A stretch of 64,000 nt of DNA from assembly GCA_050084515.1 (NCBI GenBank), contig CM114273.1:41726001-41790000 (forward strand). Reading direction: 5' to 3'. The DNA comes from Blasia pusilla. Its lineage: Eukaryota; Marchantiophyta; Marchantiopsida; Blasiales. Position 1 is the first letter of the stretch; the number at the start of each line of letters is the position of its first letter. Below are positions 62,201-64,000 of this stretch, in pieces. A program made the position numbers and the translations under genes. The notes beneath the pieces were generated by a model. It did not search any database, had not been told where the DNA came from, and saw only the letters and a program-made list of their open reading frames with translations.

Positions 62201-64000
62201 GGAAGAAGAAAGAAAAATGAAAGTGATGAGGATATGGAAGATGACTATCCCAACAGTGATGATGAGTCTCTGGAGGAAGAAGAGGAGGTGGAGAGGAAAC
62301 GACTAACATTCAAAGATGAGGATGAGGAAGAACAAGAAGATGATGATGATGATGATGATGAAGACTATGAGGCCAAGCAAAAACCCCAGAAAAAGCCTGC
62401 CAAGTCTTCTAAGGCTGAAGTGCAAGAAGCAGATGAGGAGAAGCACTCCAATGAAGAGGAAGAGTCAGAGGGCGATCAGGCTACAAAGAAGTCATCTGCA
62501 AAGTCTACACCAATTCCCTCTGTGAGGTTGCCCAAGGCATCATCCCCAGATATCACCAGAAGCTCATCTAAACCTCCTGATAAAGTTTACACAAAAGGCT
62601 CCAGGAAGAAAAACAAGGAGCTGAAGGAGAAAGAGGAGAAGGAAAAGGAGATGGAGAGGGAGAAGGAAAGAGAGAAACAAAAGGAGATGGAGGTTCCTGA
62701 GAAAAAGAGAAGGGGAAAAGAGAAAGAAAAGAGTAAAGAGAAAAATCCATCGAAAGCCCCTAGTAGAGGGAGGGGAAGAGGTGAGTCTATTTCTTTAAGT
62801 GCATTGTTATGTCTAATCTTCAATTGTCTGGTTTAGTAACTAAATTCCAGTTTCTTATGCTGGAATTACCTGTCGTTCTTCATGGCCAGGGTGTGGTTAT
62901 TGAACTTAATAATATGTTAGAGTTTGTGGTTAAACTGTATGTTTTGTCATTCAGCACTGCTCCTACTTGCTTTGTTGGACTCTTGACTGACTCGCTGCTA
63001 CGGTGCTACCTGGGGGGGTTGGGCCACTCAGGGAAAGCAAAAGAAACGACACCAAAGAAGAAAAAGAATGGAGACATACCATCCGATGAAGTGTTACAGA
63101 ATGAGATTCGTGACCTGCTCAAAGACCTCAGTCCAGCAGATTTTAGCAAGGTATGTTTCTTGATGAACAAGGGCTTCATGTGCTCTTATTTAGACTCAGT
63201 GAATATATTTGTTGGTCTCACTGGCAATGTTGAAGCCATGGCTGAGGATTCTGCCTTGCGGTGTTAGGTGTTTCTTCTTTACTTAAAAAGTTGTGATCAT
63301 TGATGGTTGTGTTGCTGGCTGTTCCAGGTCACTTTTATGGACATCGTAATTCAGCTTGGTAAGTCTTGTTTGTCTGTTTACAAGAAAGGAATCAAGATCG
63401 TCTTCATGGTTTGCTCAGCCAATTTTGTCCAGTGCTAAAACTTCTTTATCAAAATCCCAAGTACATAGGTGCAGACTGATAGCAGGGTATTTGAATGCAT
63501 AATTGATTCTAGGTTTTCTGGTGTGGTTGAGTATCTGATTATGTACCATGTCATCATATACTGTTGTCTGTCCATGCATGGTTGTCATTGCAGAGGAAAA
63601 GTTCCATGTGGACCTCAGTGTAAAGAAAGCACATGTGAAATTGCTGATTCGACAAGAGGTGAGTAGGCTCGCCGAAGAAGGTGAGGAGGAAGAGGAGGAA
63701 GATGGGGACCAAGAAGGCACAGGGGTTGATGGAGAACTACCTGAGACTGATGCTGCACAAGCAGAAGAGGCAGCTGATGAAGAAGCCACTGACACAAATG
63801 ATGCAGCTGCGAAGGCTCAACTGGCTGATGCGGCTGAAGTATCGAAGGACAGTGATTCTGTTTCAGCAGAAGAAGCAGGAGATGCTTCTGAGGAGGCAGG
63901 CAAGGAAGAGGCAACTGAATCTTCAGAGGCAGCGGACGCACCAGTTAAAACAGAGCAGTCAAAGGGGACCAAGAAAGTGGCTGAGCAACAAACAAAAGGA
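59230..64000 (+). CDS. DEK: DEK domain-containing chromatin protein, 3' end outside window
   Basis: A nuclear chromatin-architectural protein that binds DNA and histones. Exons: 59230-60003, 60185-60218, 60807-60889, 61102-61161, 61352-61459, 61575-61655, 61859-61924, 62168-62780, 63032-63150, 63328-63358 and 63594 to the edge. All junctions are GT-AG and the frame is kept: 2376 nt, 792 codons, open at the edge. Exon 1 is an acidic/Lys-rich region with an AT-hook-like KKMGRPRKSKPG and ends ERKSIERFVASTEKGKKELI. Exons 2-6 form the DEK/SAP-like core (DIPN|VAYKLSKR, ILNMLHLLLYNKRAK, FSGYVWGENQ, ELVVKVLEFLESPHKTT). Exon 8 is a long acidic then basic low-complexity linker. Exons 9-11 encode the DEK C-terminal domain (IPSDEVLQNEIRDLLKDLSP, TFMDIVIQLG, FHVDLSVKKAHVKLLIRQEV), then a Glu/Ala-rich tail. 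The start is the first in-frame ATG. No disabling change was seen. Confidence 0.92.
60661..60689. repeat. Perfect 13-bp hairpin in DEK intron 2
   Basis: TAACCACATGTTA and TAACATGTGGTTA are separated by TTT. It lies inside the intron 60219-60806. Function unknown. Confidence 0.8.

Noticed and set aside
62568-62823. Ser/Pro/Phe-rich minus-strand open frames
   Set aside because: They are antisense to the Lys/Glu-rich linker exon of DEK.

Overview
The window is nuclear DNA of a land plant. It carries a spliced light-harvesting chlorophyll a/b gene with a chloroplast transit peptide, a TIM23 gene, a spliced DEK gene, GT-AG introns and abundant plant-type retroelements. The retroelement spectrum (Ty3/gypsy elements with PHD and cytosine-methyltransferase modules, LINE-like RT fragments) and the repeat-rich, AT-rich spacers fit a non-seed plant such as a bryophyte, lycophyte or fern better than a flowering plant. 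The species cannot be fixed from the sequence alone.

Four cellular genes can be supported. (1) An Lhcb3-like LHCII gene on the minus strand, three exons, 3758-5671, 264 aa. (2) TIM23 on the plus strand, one coding exon, 26757-27371, 204 aa. (3) A ketopantoate-reductase-like Rossmann protein on the minus strand, three exons, 35710-37602, 332 aa. (4) A DEK chromatin protein on the plus strand, at least eleven exons, from 59230 and running off the right edge. The exon joins of all three spliced genes keep the reading frame exactly. No operon-like or pathway link between them is visible; they are islands in mobile DNA.

The rest is mostly transposon debris. 1-620 holds an LTR-element primer-binding site. 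6200-6525, 37893-39175 and 56237-56417 hold Helitron-type ends. 7180-9055 is a diverged tandem duplication. 10300-14900 is a nest of (TC)n tracts, LINE-like ends, a repeat family here called R1, a decayed C5-cytosine methyltransferase (12552-13523, minus) and copies of a second repeat family, R2. 15500-18790 and 53720-55140 are Ty3/gypsy gag/pol remnants. 30790-32420 is a longer LINE-like copy. 51860-53435 (minus) is a gypsy integrase tail followed by a degenerate PHD finger and the first residues of a methyltransferase domain, then R1. Two MITE-like elements lie at 20168-20462 and 24931-25210; the second has a perfect 8-bp target duplication.

Two things stand out. First, two loci point to a gypsy element whose polyprotein ended in a PHD finger and a DNA cytosine methyltransferase, linked by a shared 3' flank (R1). 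Second, at 39170-46620 a decayed multi-exon gene, whose C-terminus resembles a beta-class amino-methyltransferase (N6-adenine or N4-cytosine type), has about 35 copies of a near-perfect 29-bp palindrome in two of its introns and in its flanks, but none in its exons.
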